DNA of 64,000 bases from Enoplolaimus lenunculus (Eukaryota > Nematoda > Enoplea > Enoplida > Thoracostomopsidae), in the NCBI GenBank assembly GCA_030248215.1, contig JASANG010000400.1:1-64000 (forward strand), given 5' to 3'. Numbering within the stretch: the first letter of the stretch is position 1; every line of letters starts with the position of its first letter. The notes under the pieces were generated by a model. It did no database searches, had not been told where the DNA came from, and saw only the letters and a program-made list of their open reading frames with translations. The position numbers were made by a program, and so were the translations under genes. This document shows, piece by piece, positions 1-13,200 of the stretch.

Positions 1-2485
1 CCGGTTCGATTAGTAAAGCTTAATTTTTTATCACTATTCAAGATGTATATATACAAATCGTTAGATTCTCCTTAACCAGCTTTATTCTGATTTTAAGTAC
101 GTGTGTAGGGAATGCAATTCCCGTAACAAATCTACCTAGTAAGTTTAATACTGCTGGATTACCTTAAGTTTAAATCAAGTTAGTTTAAGCTTTTAGAGAG
201 TGCTTATAATACTGTTCCGCCCTTGTTCTTTACATTGGCCAGACGGTCTCCCAGATCAGAAATTTTGTGGGTAAAACGCTGAATAATTTCAAGTGTAAAA
301 ACTCTGTAAATGCCGGCACTATCACTTCACTTTCTGCTTCCAAACGTATAAATGAATCGTTAAAAGGACAAAACTCAGCGTCCACTCTAACGACAAACTC
401 ATTGTTGAAAACATTAATGTTTGCAATTGTTTAAAACATTTTCTTTCATATTTCGCATCATAAAACTTTAATCTTATCAACAATATTTGATAGGGTGATA
501 AAATGGTTGTTTAGCGATTTTTTTCTCGTAAAAATTATCTTGGGAATGAGACAAATTTAAATTTTGAATCGTTGCTTTTGAATGTACTTTTGTCGTTTTT
601 AATGTATTTCTGGCAATGTGAAAATTTCGACGTCATCTTGGAAAGTCAACAAGAAGCCAACTCGCGACCGAAGGGATCGAAAAGCCAAACGCAATTTTAC
701 TACAAATTCTTAACAAAAAATTTTCACTGCAGCTTGTGTTGCGAGGCAAGGTATGAATCTCTCCCCCACCCCGCCGTTAAGTCCACCAGATATTTCTTAT
801 CCTCAGTCTAAATGATTAGAGGCTCGTGCTCAAATGGTATTTTTATTTATTTAAAGTGTTCGCAGCGCAGCAAAGTACGGCATGTTTCCAATTTTACGGC
901 CGAGAAAAGGCATTTTTATATGGTAACGTATGCAGTTTGATGATAATTTTCAAAATAAACACACGTTGTTATTTTTCTTAAAATTTTCCTTTCTATATTA
1001 CGTAAAATTTTCTATCTTAAAAATAGGAACGGCCGGCCGCTGCTGATCCTTTGTGCGCCTCTCTCGCCGGCTGGCTTCGGTAACACTGCGTTATCGAGCT
1101 GTGTAAAACTCTGTTTTCAAAATGAGTTTTTAATTTTTCACTGTAGGTTCCTCATGCAACATGTGATTTTTAGATTAGTTTCCATGCTATTAATGTTTAA
1201 AATTTTCATTTTTATTGCTTATAAGTGATTCGTCCAGTGTGATTACAGTTATAGTCGTGAAAATTTCGCAAAGTAGTACTCAGCGTTTTGTACCTTTTTT
1301 CATTTTTTTGCAATTTATTACACGAATTTTTTGCCGTGTTATTGTCCAAAAACATATTGACTACCTCAAATTGTTCAGGGTACTTTAACCTCAAATGTAG
1401 TCAAAATAATTTGTTTACTATTCGCCCTTCTTAGTTTTTTTGCCACTATCTTGCCGTACGTATAAATATACTTTATTTCTTGTGATTGCGCAATATTCAT
1501 AAAATCTACTGTAATTTTCTTGCACTTACACTGAGACTGGAAAAGTTTCGTTCAAATGGCTATTGTAATAAGGTGGTAGTAGAGTTTAGTTGTGTCGTTT
1601 CAGCGCTTTTGTTCAACATTTTGAGAAACAATTTTATTCTTGATTTTTTTTGGAAAATAATTTTAAAATTGATTTACATAAAACTAAGGTTTTCAACAGG
1701 TGTAGAAATATCGATAGAATGTATATATAGCGGGCGGATTTGTAGTAATGAAAATGTAGCCAAATTTTGTATATCTAACGGTGATTTTGTTTGATTATGC
1801 ATGGTGTCCAAGATTTTGTTGCTCTAAAAGATTGTACGTTCGCAAACCACAAAACTAAGATTCGCATATTTTTTTGCATCCGAACATTCTTTTTCACTAA
1901 AATATTTCAGTTAACTCTCTCTCTGTGTGTGTGTGTAAAAGTTTCCGTTCGCGTTAAAACAACTGCGTGGATTTTAAAAAATTTCACAAGAAAAAGTATT
2001 TATTTTTACAAAAATTAGTTTCTATTCTTTTTTACTTTATATAATCAAATTCTAATATCCCGAAGGCCGGGCTGCCAGCACGAACGGCTCTGAACATTCG
2101 GATATAGCAGTAAAAGGTTGCGACCTCGCGGCAATTATGTAAAATTTTTATTTCTTAATAGTACACAACTTTTTACATCGTCAACCTTTACCGTTTATTA
2201 CCATAATTATTTGTAAGGCACATGTTTGAAAATAGGCCGTTACAGGGTGATAATTTGATAATTTTTCAGCTCAAAGCTGTTTTTATGTAATTTTGAAATT
2301 TTTTTATGCCGTAAATTAATAATCCATTTTGCGTTAAATATATTCTTTTACTGATTTGTTGGTTGGTATAAACCTGTATCGAGTAGCGGCAGTATTTATC
2401 TGGTTTGTGCATCAACTTACATACGGACCTGCTAAGGGTAGAAAATTAAGGTATATGGTTCAACGTTTGGCTCGGCCACCTGATT
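1..2485. other. Non-coding, repeat-derived sequence
   Basis: I see no gene here. The stretch is AT-rich with short chance open frames. It holds the 3' end of a TTAGGC-bearing MITE near 203-241 (same tail as the copies at 2487-2703 and 15645-15790) and a GT-rich microsatellite patch near 1921-1937. Short GC-rich islands near 1030-1090 and 2060-2100 stand out from the AT background and look like transposon debris. The missing first exon of the downstream ZP-domain gene could lie here, but I could not identify a signal peptide exon. Confidence 0.5.
203..241 (+). repeat. 3' end fragment of TTAGGC-bearing MITE
   Basis: The tail running from GCTTATAATACTGTTCCGC to TTTACATTGGCC matches the 3' ends of the fuller copies at 2487-2703 and 15645-15790. 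The upstream part, with the telomere-like core, is missing. It is preceded directly by the TTTAGAGAGT end of another inverted-repeat element, so this is a truncated copy or an insertion junction. Confidence 0.6.
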
Positions 2486-2486
2486 C

Positions 2487-2703
2487 CACCCATGTATAGA
2501 TCATTGGCGGAACGTTTTTCTGTGGGACTAGAAAAGAGTAAGCTAAAGCTTTGACTAATTTTGTTTGCTTGGCTTAGGCTTAGGTTTAGACTTAGGCTTA
2601 GGAATATGCTCATTTTTACGCTTACGTTTAGGCTTAGGCTAACGCATAGGCTTAGGAATATGCTTATAATATTGTTCCGCCCAGTTGTTTACATTGGCCA
2701 TTG
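2487..2703 (+). mobile_element. MITE with TTAGGC telomere-like core (copy A)
   Basis: The element begins near CATGTATAGATCATTGGCGG and ends TTGTTTACATTGGCC, so the ends are imperfect inverted repeats of about 25 bp (consensus ATGTAAAGAACAGGGGCGGAAC). Between them lie a conserved left part, a run of TTAGGC variants at about 2570-2650 and a conserved right part. The same organisation is seen at 15645-15790 and, inverted, at 39105-39290. Non-autonomous: no coding capacity is visible. The superfamily is unassigned; I could not define a target duplication. Confidence 0.65.
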
Positions 2704-2785
2704 ATTCTATTACATGAAGAGTTTTTAAACAGCAACTTAACTGAACCAAACCTTTACATTAAATTCGCGAGCGAAGCTCAACTTG

Positions 2786-3249
2786 AAGTTAAACAAACTG
2801 TTCATTTGACTTTATGTTGAGCTTCAGTTTGGGGTGTGAAGAAAGACTTTAATATGCAAATGCCATACTTAAGTAATCGAAGGTTAAACCAGAAACAGAG
2901 CAGCCAAAATATCCTCACCGCCGAACAAACATACCTAACGCCACTCGCTTTTCTGTATTCAAACTTGTCTGGAACGGTCGCTTGGATTTTCAAAGATGAT
3001 ATTCTTTCAACGCCGGGAAGTTAAACAAACTGTTCATTTGACTTTATGTTGAGCTTCAGTTTGGGGTGTGAAGAAAGACTTTAATATGCAAATGCCATAC
3101 TTAGGTAATCGAAGGTTAAACCAGAAACAGAGCAGCCAAAATATCCTCACCGCCGAACAAACATATCTAACGCCACTCGCTTTTCTGTATTCAAACTTGT
3201 CTGGAACGGTCGCTTGGATTTTCAAAGATGATATTCTTTCAACGCCGGG
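2786..3249. repeat. Tandem duplication, 2 x 232 bp
   Basis: Two adjacent copies (2786-3017 and 3018-3249) are the same length, and only a few substitutions were noticed by eye, for example near 2872/3104 and 2935/3167. The unit starts AAGTTAAACAAACTG and ends AACGCCGGG. The near identity points to a recent event. Open frames on both strands are repeated in the two copies but show no recognisable protein family. Confidence 0.85.
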
Positions 3250-3377
3250 CTCTAGTTATGACGACCTCTTTAGCCAGACGGATTGGGTGCGCTTAGCATT
3301 GTCCTGCTTTATAATAATATGTAATGAAAATAATTTTATTTTTCTAGTTTACTTTTTTGGCAACCAAACGACCTAGC

Positions 3378-4130
3378 ACAAGGGCTGAACCGGCCCGTGC
3401 GGTGGCCGGGCCCAAACGTTGGACCCGCGGGCCCAATTATATCGGAGCAGTGCGTGATCTCTTTTTATCCTAAGAACCCATGAAATTAGCCGCTGGTTTG
3501 ATATTGTAATAAGATTTAGACACGTATTTTTGAACCTTATTTCCTTTGAATTTTTGTAAATATTGCTGCCATTGCATAGCAATATATTAAAAACTAGTTA
3601 AGGTTACGTTTCGCAAAAATTTGGACGGAGAATTTCTTGAGTCCTAAATCGCAATCATTCGTATCTATACGGATCTACAAAGTTTTGTATTTCACTGTAC
3701 AAACAAGCGAGGTTGTTGGTTATCTGGAATCTTAAACTGCAGACGTTTCTGCTGCTACTTCAAGAACTCTGTTCATTACTGGCGTAAAAACACTGTGCTA
3801 CTTCTATGTTATTCAAGCAAGCTCACTAGACTCGTGCTTGGTATGGAAACTATTACGGACGAATCTGACTGATTGGCATTTTAGCAAAGGTGTCAACGTA
3901 GCAACAGGGACTCGCAACCATTTGCACCCGTCCGTCGTTGGAGCTCTTGTGGCTTTGAAGGCAGTTGCCCTGAACAATTATTTGGTAAAATAGAAAAATA
4001 GTGTTATGTTTATATACTATGTTTTATATTTTGTTTTCTGCTCAAAACCTATATAAAATGCGGGCCCGGACCAAGGTGGGATGGGCCCGGGCCGGGTACA
4101 GGCCCTAAAACCGGGCCGGTTCCAACCTTG
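3378..4130. mobile_element. hAT-like MITE with GGGCCC-rich ends
   Basis: The left end reads CAAGGGCTGAACCGGCCCG and the right end, reverse complemented, reads CAAGGTTGGAACCGGCCCGG, so the terminal inverted repeats are GC-rich and start with CAAGG. CCTAGC flanks both ends (3372-3377 and 4131-4136), the remains of a target duplication. The interior is AT-rich with no transposase. The end type and flanks fit a non-autonomous hAT element. Confidence 0.6.
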
Positions 4131-4237
4131 CCTAGCGGATAAAGTTGTGTCCGAAGTAAACCTTGTCAAATTTATATTTTTGTTATTAAAATATCGCGTC
4201 TAATTTTAAAATAGTTTGATTTTTTGCAAGTTACATA

Positions 4238-4436
4238 CACTGCAAAAAATGGTGAGTCAAATTGACTCTCTCCGAAATAGACTTTACCGGACTACACAAA
4301 GTGAGTCATAATTCGACTACGCCAAAATCAAATTCTACTCAATGAGTCGCTCAGCGAGTCGAATTTGACTCAGTTTGTGTAGTCCGAAAAAACGTGTTTC
4401 AGGCAGAGTCAGTTTGACTCCTCATTTTTTACAGTG
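4238..4436. mobile_element. Tc1/mariner-type MITE (copy 1)
   Basis: The ends CACTGCAAAAAATGG and CATTTTTTACAGTG are inverted repeats and are flanked by TA on both sides, as expected for Tc1/mariner insertion. The 199 bp interior carries several GAGTCAAATTGACTC-like palindromic motifs. A second copy with the same internal motifs is at 10824-10985. No coding capacity. Confidence 0.75.
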
Positions 4437-4439
4437 TAT

Positions 4440-6734
4440 GGAATTGAGCAATGTAACTCTAAAGAGCACAGTATTAATGAAATACGAACTGAGTACGTTC
4501 CTAACGCGCTTTTTCTACATCATTGACGCACATTAAGGATCGTGGAGCACGTTGCTAACATTGCGTGGCGCATATTAGGAAATATGCCGCTCTCTAGACA
4601 ACTATAATTGACTATTCAAAATTTGCGTCTTATAAGTTTGTCAACACTTTGTAGACATAAAAGTTTAAGAATGTGAGTTTTGGCATTTTAAGCCAATATT
4701 TTTGCGTATAGGAATTTGTCTAAGTTACTGGTACGTTTCATGTTTTTGGTAGCACTGTAAAAGAGTAGATTTAGATTTTGTCCGTATTTTTACTTCGATT
4801 TAGGTTGTGGCTAAGGTTTACATTATTTCCAACGCTCAGACTTAGGCTACGCCTAAGAATACGCTTTACCTGCAGTTACGGGTTTAAAAATAACATTAAT
4901 CCATGCTTGACCGCTGACTTGCCGCTCTGCCAAATCTCACGATACCTTGTCAGTGTTTCATGATGAACCGAATGCACATTGTGAACAAACCGCTTTGCTT
5001 CGCAATGTTACCAAAGTTGCTGTCTAATACTGATTAGGCAGCACAAGTTCACTTTAGCACTCAAAATACACCGGTATAGAACATTTTTCCTCTCAAACGA
5101 CCAGCCGTATATATTAATATTTTTCCTCTGAAACGACAAATAAAAGTTCTAAAAGTACATTTTTCTTTAATTCTAACGAATTTTTTTCGTATGCCAAAGA
5201 AGAGATATGAAAAATTTTGTGAAGCAATTATCATCCATTGAACATCCGGTGATATAACAGAAAAACCATAAATCTTCTCGTCCTTTGAAAATTGTGCTGT
5301 TCTCAATTATGTTAAAATTTTAATTTCTCATATTTTTTTCGCTGTAATTTTTTTAAATCAGGGAAAAAATTGATGAAAATGTCTGCGGTGAACAAAACGG
5401 ACATCTCATTGTAAGAACAACTCAAAAAGTTGTCTCAGAAAAGGTTTTATGCTACTGATTGTTGTGTTTTAGTAGGTTTCGAGTTTCCCAACCCTCAAAA
5501 AGTTGTTAGTCTGTAAGGCTCAGTACATGATTAAATAGTTTTTATCATAGTCAAACTGGCAGACGAGCGATCTTTTCAAAAATTCCGTTCAAAATTTAAA
5601 AATTCTTTGCCTAAATTAACTTAGCGAATTGCTTCGTTACAAATGGTGTTGGATCCATCATTTCTCAGCGGGAAAGGATTGGTTACGTGTTGCGAATTTT
5701 TTAGCAAATTTCTAGAGATTTAATGATTGCTCAATTTCACTGAAGACGCCAAATTTTTAGATTTATTTTGTATCATCGCCATACCTTTCTTTGCGTCGTA
5801 AAATTTGCAGACGGCATGATTGCTTCGGTCAACGGCATTTCTACATCGCCACGCCTCCCACCGAATTCGCGACTGGCCAAGATTTTAAATATATGCTGCC
5901 ATGCCAGTTGTGTTTTACGTAAATTTTGAAAAATCACTTATACGAACAAAGTCGCCTTGATATTCGCTCCCTGACTAATAATTAGTTTATGTGTAGCATA
6001 ACACTTAAGACCCTCAACCTTCTAAATTGTAATGCGAGTTAATTTGTCTTAAGTTCTATATAGTTTTCACCTATTCGGCTAGAGAATACATTGTGAGCTT
6101 CAGATGAACTATTTACATCGCAAAGTTTTCAATATCCCGGCAGTGCCAGCAGGAAAGAGTATATACTTCACTCCCCCACCCCGGATCCGTCGTTGGGCTA
6201 TTCATCGGTTGCTTTTTAGAAATTACAGTATGTTCAATTCAACGTATACATAAAAGTAGTAAATTGCAATTGTAAATTAAGCCAGCAGGTTTATAAACAA
6301 TGTGTAATGATTAACAACACATGTTACAAAGACTCGCTTCAGTTTGTGTTGTACCGGAATGCTCCAAGCACTTGGATGGATGCCCTCAATGTATCGTAGT
6401 CCGTTTAGAATTAATCAAAACGTGCGATGTACAATTAAAATTCGAATTACGCTATTAATTATATTCAATTTATTTTTCAAAGTGAGTTTTTTCAAAACTT
6501 AACCTTTTTATTTGCAAGTATTGTTGATAAATGGTCAGGTAATTGTTCACTTTTTCCACAACCTTGAGCTTAGGTTTAACCTTAGGTGTTGGAAAAGGCT
6601 TAAGTCTAGGCCGCTGCTTTTGTTTAGTCTTTATCTAAGACTACTTGAGGTTAAGCGTAAGCCTAAGGTTATTTTGGTACACTGTTTATAAGATATTTTG
6701 TGTTGTTGCCCATATTGGAAATATTTTGTTGACT
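4440..6734. other. Non-coding sequence with scattered TTAGGC-like motifs
   Basis: I see no gene. Degenerate telomere-like motifs occur near 4795-4865 and 6570-6670. A C-rich patch (CTCCCCCACCCCGGATCCG) near 6170-6190 resembles patches near 760 and 15220 and may be an interspersed repeat end. The rest is AT-rich and unassigned. Confidence 0.5.
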
Positions 6735-7091
6735 ACTCTCTAAAAGCTTACACTAACTTGATTTAAGTTTAAACTAATCTAGCGGTGGTAAGCTAACTTT
6801 CTAGATTTACTAAATTACTGGCAGGATTCGCTTCAACTCCTTTGTAAAATGACATATTTTTAGTTTAATCTAAGGTTAATGAACACTAAAACTATATAAC
6901 TTCAGTGCAGCACTTAAACTAAAAAAAAGTTTAGCTTAAACTCGCTCTAAACTAAAGAATATGTTAGTTGAACGTAAACTTAAAATTCTAGTTTAGTTTA
7001 GTCCGTCCAGCCATTTAAGTTTTACTTAAACTCACATTCAAGTTAGTTTAAGCTGGGTATAATTTAAGTTTAAGTGTTTAGAGAGTAGGCT
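6735..7091. mobile_element. Inverted-repeat element with TACTCTCTAAA ends
   Basis: The left end CTACTCTCTAAAAGC is mirrored by TTTAGAGAGTAGGC at the right. Subterminal stretches (TTGATTTAAGTTTAAACTAA and its reverse complement) are also mirrored. The same end motif occurs near 180-205 and 12613-12640, so this is a dispersed family. No open frame of note; probably a MITE, superfamily unknown. Confidence 0.55.
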
Positions 7092-7294
7092 GTTTTGCAA
7101 CTATTTAGAAAGTGCTAAATAATGCTTAAACCACCGATTTTATGAACAAAGTTGACAATGCTTAGCTTTGAGTGTAAATAACATGTTAAATGTAAAAAAT
7201 AGCTTACAGATCTATAAAATACTCTATCAATGAACGGCACTTGTTTGTAAGACAGCCAATCACAAAACAATTACCACTTTAAAATGTATTTCAG

Positions 7295-10200
7295 GTATGC
7301 CAAAGCATTCCATTCGATAACGGAGTAATTGGTACGTATTTTGTGTTGTTGAACTTTCATAACCCATTGTAGTCCAACAATAATACCTAATATAATGATG
7401 TGTATCGAATACTTTCTCATATCCGGATATCCGTTTATTCAGGATAAAATTTTCTACGTCGAATATTCGAAATTAAACTTTTTGATTCATACTGTTTGTA
7501 TTCTTGGAACGAAAATTGGTGATTATGTGTGTCGCACGCAGGTATCGTGGAATGGTATTTGCAGTAGTCGTCTAGTGAAAAATACGCCAACATAGTTGCT
7601 GAATTTATTGGAAATTAACACCTAAAGCAAGTTCGACTTAAATACTGCCTTTGCAGCCAACCAATAAACGAGACATCTTAAGTCAAATTATTGTTCTTTT
7701 AACCCTTTGGTTACCCGTTTAACGCATAGCTCCATCTGCGACCCTGGATTGGAGCCTCAAGATTTTTAATGGAGCGGTGACGGTAAACGCTTTCCGTATA
7801 CGATTCCATGATTCGAATCCTAGCGTCAAACGATACCTCAGACAGTAACATATTCATGTGAGAAAGGGCTTAAAAGTTATAGCCTTAACGTGATAAATCG
7901 TAAATTAGTGATTTGTCCCTAAATTCAGCTAACGATTTCTCGGTATTAGAACATTTTGTCGCCTGACAAATCATCGACCGACATTTCGTAAACCAAAATC
8001 TCATAAACCCGACACCTTGTCGTCCATCATTAGGCGTTGGTTTAAACATAGGCTTAGTTTTATGTTTACTTTTAGGCTAATTCTTTGGTAGCTGTTGGAT
8101 AACGAGTTGTTGTAAATTCTCGCTTAGATTGGCATTCTTAAATGGATGTAGCAACTATCACCAGTTGTTCAGCTGAATTCTACAACCTGACGCAAACCGC
8201 AAACAGCCTTAATTTTATTGTGAAAGGCAGATTATGGAACATCCACGTTATACTGCACGCGCTACTGCAAAAAATATGTCTGGGTGTGAGTATGGCCCGA
8301 CGTCGTTTTAACACACTCTATTACGAGACCACTATAAAGTCCGGTAATCTAACGAGGACTTACAGACATATTGCACTGTGTTCACATAGCATCGCAAACA
8401 TACATACCAACAACATAAATGCATATATACACATATTTATTTTGCTTAATTTTTTACCTATTGTCCCGACTCCCTTCGGACACTGTTGAGACAATTAATA
8501 GTGTCTACATAACGCATAAAATTGTACCTATACGCTAGTTGCAGCTTCGATTTGTACACAGATCCCTACCGGGTGGTTGGACAAATTTTTACATTAGCGC
8601 ACGCATTATAACGTGGATGACCCATTATAGGTTTGCTGCATAAATTTCCTATTCGCCTTTCCCTAAGCCTAATCGTAAGCCTGAGTGTAGTCTAAGCAAA
8701 CACTCATCAGGCAAAGTCTACAAAAGCCCTCTTAACTACTTTTAGGTGAGCCATCCATTGTTTGCGGTCCAAATTCGATCATTATCGATATAGCGACTCG
8801 TCGACCATTTGAAGGCAACATATTCGCAAAAGGACACTACGATAAACCGGAATGCCGTAGTCGAGGCGGACCCACACTGGTCAATAACTTGAGCTTTACT
8901 ATGTCGCTAACTCAATCGCGTTGCGGTGTTCGTAGAATACGAGAGGTACATCGGCACCCAAAAGGAGCGAGGATGGTACTGTTCCTTCCATGCAAATGTG
9001 ATCGCTCCCGCTAAAACATAATATTTTGACAACAGTTGAATAATTTAAGATGCGTTCCTTTAGTTTCCTCAAAAAGGAGGTTTTTACCGTAAAGTTGTTT
9101 CTTTGATAATTTAAAGTAAGCTTGGTACCAAAACAACAACATTCTGTTAAAATATTTTCAGTGGTTTGATCTTAGGTTACATTTTAAAAAACTAAGTTTA
9201 GCTATGTAATTAAAGGACTTGATTAAATATTTACCAACAAATTTAATAATTTCAGTAAAATCGACAAAACCATACGAATACTGTAATATTGTTGCAACTG
9301 CTTTAATTTTTAAACCACGTAAACAGGCCGGTATTAACAAATCTACAGTTCTTATTTTTTCACTTTCATTTGTTTTTGCTGGTTGTTTCAGGTAAATCCA
9401 CGTGGGATGGCAATCGAAGCGACCATTGTGATTAGTTTTCATCCGATGTTTATTACAAAAGTTGATCGTGCATATAGGGTTTCGTGTTTTTATATGGAAG
9501 CTCGTAAAACAGCTGTTGTGGCGCTGGATATTAGGTAAATTTGACTGATGTATGTTTGACAGTTATTGGCAACAATATTATGCACCGCCTATTTGTGATA
9601 AATTGTTTTCTTACTATTACATAAATGGCACTTGCATAAATTTTTCATTACAATTTTCGATATTTCCAGTATTTAAACATAACTCGGAGGTTTAGGGTTT
9701 TGACTTTAGGCTTAGGCCCAAGCTTGCCTGGAAAGTGTACGAGCGACCTAACCGTTAAAATAGATATTTTTATTAGACGTTTGGTTTACTTTTGCGAGCG
9801 GGCTCAAAGGCACAACGGGCTAGAAACTTCCGTCCTCCCTGTAAGAGTTTTGACGCACTCTAGAAAAATTTCAACCTTGCTAGAAATGATCGAAAACGAT
9901 TGTGAGCCCCTTTTGAAAATGTTCAGCCCTCCAAGACAAGTCAGCTGGCTATGGAATCGTTTGCAAGGCATACCAAATAAGACAGAAGTTATAGTTTTCA
10001 ACGCACTTTTAAAGTGTTCCATTGGATACCTTTAAGAAACCAAACACCATTAACAAATAAACCTGGTAGACAACCTGCCGTATTGCATCATTGTGGAACA
10101 ATTACAAATGTCGTACGAAAACCCAATATATTGTTGTATTTACCGCTTTTTTGAAGCCGCCTTAAACATATTCTCTTTTGACGCTCGGCACCCTGATGCA

Positions 10201-13200
10201 TCAATCGCTTTGACACGAAACGAATGTCATTTACGATCTGTAGAAACGAAGCTTAAACATTTAAATGCAGGAGTGAATTCGTTCGGTAATCTAGCACGTC
10301 TCGGGAGCAAGATATTGCACATGACGTCTCATCAAACACAAGAACGTTGATAGTATCTAAAAGCACTCTGTAGCTTAGGCTTGCCGTAAAGGTAATTGTT
10401 TCATTTTCCTGCGATTCTGTATTTTTTCAGTATGCTTACAACGCAAGCAATCGCCGGAACGCCATCAATGCCTGTGTGCAACTACGAAATCCTTCAAGGT
10501 GCAATCACTGGACCCAGAGTGCGGTATGCCCAAGTTGGCGACGCTGTCTACCACAAATGGAGCTGTGAAGCCGAGCGAGCGGGTACGCTAATGTTTCTTA
10601 TAGATCTAAAATTTGACGCTCGTCTGTCATAAGAGTAAACCTGAGTCGCAGGCTAACTGTAACCCTAAACGAAAGCCCAATCGTAAGGCAAAGTATCGTG
10701 AGCCTCCCTGGTTCCCAGTTGGCACCCCGATAATTGATATTAGTCCTAACGTTGTCCAGTAATCGCCTGTCATAAGGCTAAACCATGAGTCTTAGCCTAA
10801 GGCTAACCCGAAACATAAGCGTACACTGTGGCAATGATGAGTCCAATTGACTCTTTCCGAAATAGGCTTTTCTGGACTAACCAAACTGAGTCAAATTCGA
10901 CTCTGCCAGAGTCAAATCCGACTCACCTGAGTCGCTCAGTGAGTCGAATTTGACTCTAGCGGAGTAGAATGCATTTTTTGCAGTGTAATTGGAAACCTAA
11001 GAATAAAGGCTCCCAGACTTGAAGTACCTTGAGTCTTCTTGTTTTCCAGTTAGCAGGCTCTTATATAATTGAAATGGGTCCTAACCTAACATTGGTTATT
11101 TTTTTGAATTTTTTTAATTAAAATTCAAAGAACATAAAGCTGTTGCTTGCTTTTATAACAACCGTTCCTTATTTTTTCAATGCCGAAACAGCCTACGGTA
11201 AATATACGAGGGGTGACAAAAATAGACCTGCTGCAAAACAATAATATTTAAAGGTTCCACAACTCTGGGGAAGCTGGCGGCTCTAACGGGGTGGCATCCA
11301 AGCCATGGCGTCCTCAACAGCGTTCATAACCAAAATTTTGTGTCAAAATTTAGTGCTAAAATTGTTTGCGTTCTTCATTCGCCACTGTCAAGAGTTCTGG
11401 TTTGTTGTCATTAGGCAAAGGAATACACTGCTCACACCATGATTCGAATATTTCGTTTTCACTTTAAACAATGACAATGATATCTAAATAAAGCATTCGA
11501 ATTCTCAAAATGCACGTATCGCTCGTATTACAAATTAGTGGTAGGTTCTGTAAATTTCAAACTAGCTAATGAAAAACTTTAAATTGGTATATTTTTTGGC
11601 ATTTGGCTAGCTGCTGCAGTTCATATTTTTGAAAACTTATTGCCAATGGTGGGATTGGCAGGGATGGGAGTTTCGGTCTCAGGCTTGGTCACAGCAAGTT
11701 TTGGTATTTGGCAGGTCTCGGTGTTGGTCTCGCTCTCGGTCTCGCTTTTATGAGTCTCGGTGGTTTAAAAAACGAGACCAGAAGTCGTGGAGTCAGTAAA
11801 TGGTACGACTGTATTTATTAAAATAAAGTGATGGCTGATGATTAAAATCTTTTTGCGAATTTATTAAATTTCATAGATACGAATAGCAAGAGTGTACAAT
11901 TGGGTACATTGTGTTCAAAGAACAATGTACACAGCGCACGTTTCGTTCTTGGCCACGCCCATATTTAACCCTTTCTCCCATGAATATTTTTCAATTTCAT
12001 ATGAGATGTAATTTCAAGGTTAGATTCGATCCCCAGTTTTACGGGTGGGAGGCGTTTACGATAACCACTGAGCTATAGGAGCATGACGCTCGAGCCCGAG
12101 TCGGCTCTCACGTCTGTGGAGATTTTGCACTGTGCATATTTGTTATAAATGTTAAACACTGCTCACAGTGTTTGTATTGCTCGTACATTATTGTATTTAG
12201 TTGCTCATAGTATACTCTATGAGTGAAAGGATTAATAGTGAGAGGCGATTTTGCTAAATTGACGAAAATCAATAATAATTTGCGAGCATTTAAATTCACA
12301 GCTTATATTCTTAAGCGATTCGTGCGATTTTTCGCAAACGTTTACGTATTGAGTGTAACAACCCCACCCCCGGAATCAGAGGACGGTCAGGTTAAAATAC
12401 AACGTACCCTGATACATTTTGTACCATGGAATAGCGCGTCAGTTGCACTCCCTTCTGCAAGGTGAACATCATCCAATCTTGATAAAACAAATGCCATCTC
12501 GTGGTTCATTTAGAAAGTTTGTTTTAACGCTTAAAATTTTACAGTTTGTTAGCGGTGCATAGAGTCAGTTGCTCGCCCGGAAAGTCATGTGCAACCGTTA
12601 TATATACAATCTATACTCTCTAAAATCTTAAACTAAAATTATGTCACTCACACGTTACCATACGTGCACTCGGCACACAAAATGTCCCCTCCCAAAAGAA
12701 ATTCAATAGCTTGTCCGGCTTATGTTTTATCGAAACCCTTCTTTTTCCAATAGTATCACCGCCATTCGCGGACGTTATGCAGTTTGACGGATACTCTATC
12801 CGGACAAGGCTATTTTGCAGTGACACTATCTAGGGCATTGAAATGTTTGAAAAACAGTGTAGTGGAAAATATTTTTATATCATTGACTCATTATGGACAC
12901 TTTAGCGGGGAAATTCAAATTTTGATGGGAAAATTCAAATTTTGACGGAAAAATTCGAATTTTGGAGAGAAAATTCAAATTTTAGCGTCAAATTCAAGTT
13001 TAGCCGGAAAAATTCAATGTTGGCGGAAAATTTAAATTTTGGCGGGAAAATTCAAATTTTGGCGGTAAATTCCAATTTTTGCGGAAAAAGTCAAATTTTG
13101 GTGCGAAATTCAAATTTCGGCGGCAAATTCAAATTTTGGCGGGAAATTCAAATTTTGACGCGAAGTTCAAATTTTGGAGGGAAAATTCAAATTTTGGCAA

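Noticed and set aside
2570-2660. TTAGGC run as a telomere or fusion point
   Set aside because: The run is short and degenerate, and lies inside an element with inverted ends that recurs at two other sites, so it is cargo of a MITE rather than a former chromosome end.
4778-4963. Leu/Arg-rich 61-codon frame resembling a signal peptide
   Set aside because: The hydrophobic, Arg-rich stretch comes from TTAGGC-like repeat sequence; no splice connection to the ZP gene was found.
8142-8489. 115-codon open frame upstream of ZP exon 8746-8945
   Set aside because: Not similar to ZP proteins, lacks a signal peptide, and the flanking ZP exons (7331 to 8746) join directly in phase.
9700-10350. Open frames of 111 and 85 codons
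   Set aside because: They lie in the intron between ZP exons 9392-9534 and 10431-10582, which join directly in phase. No domain is recognisable.
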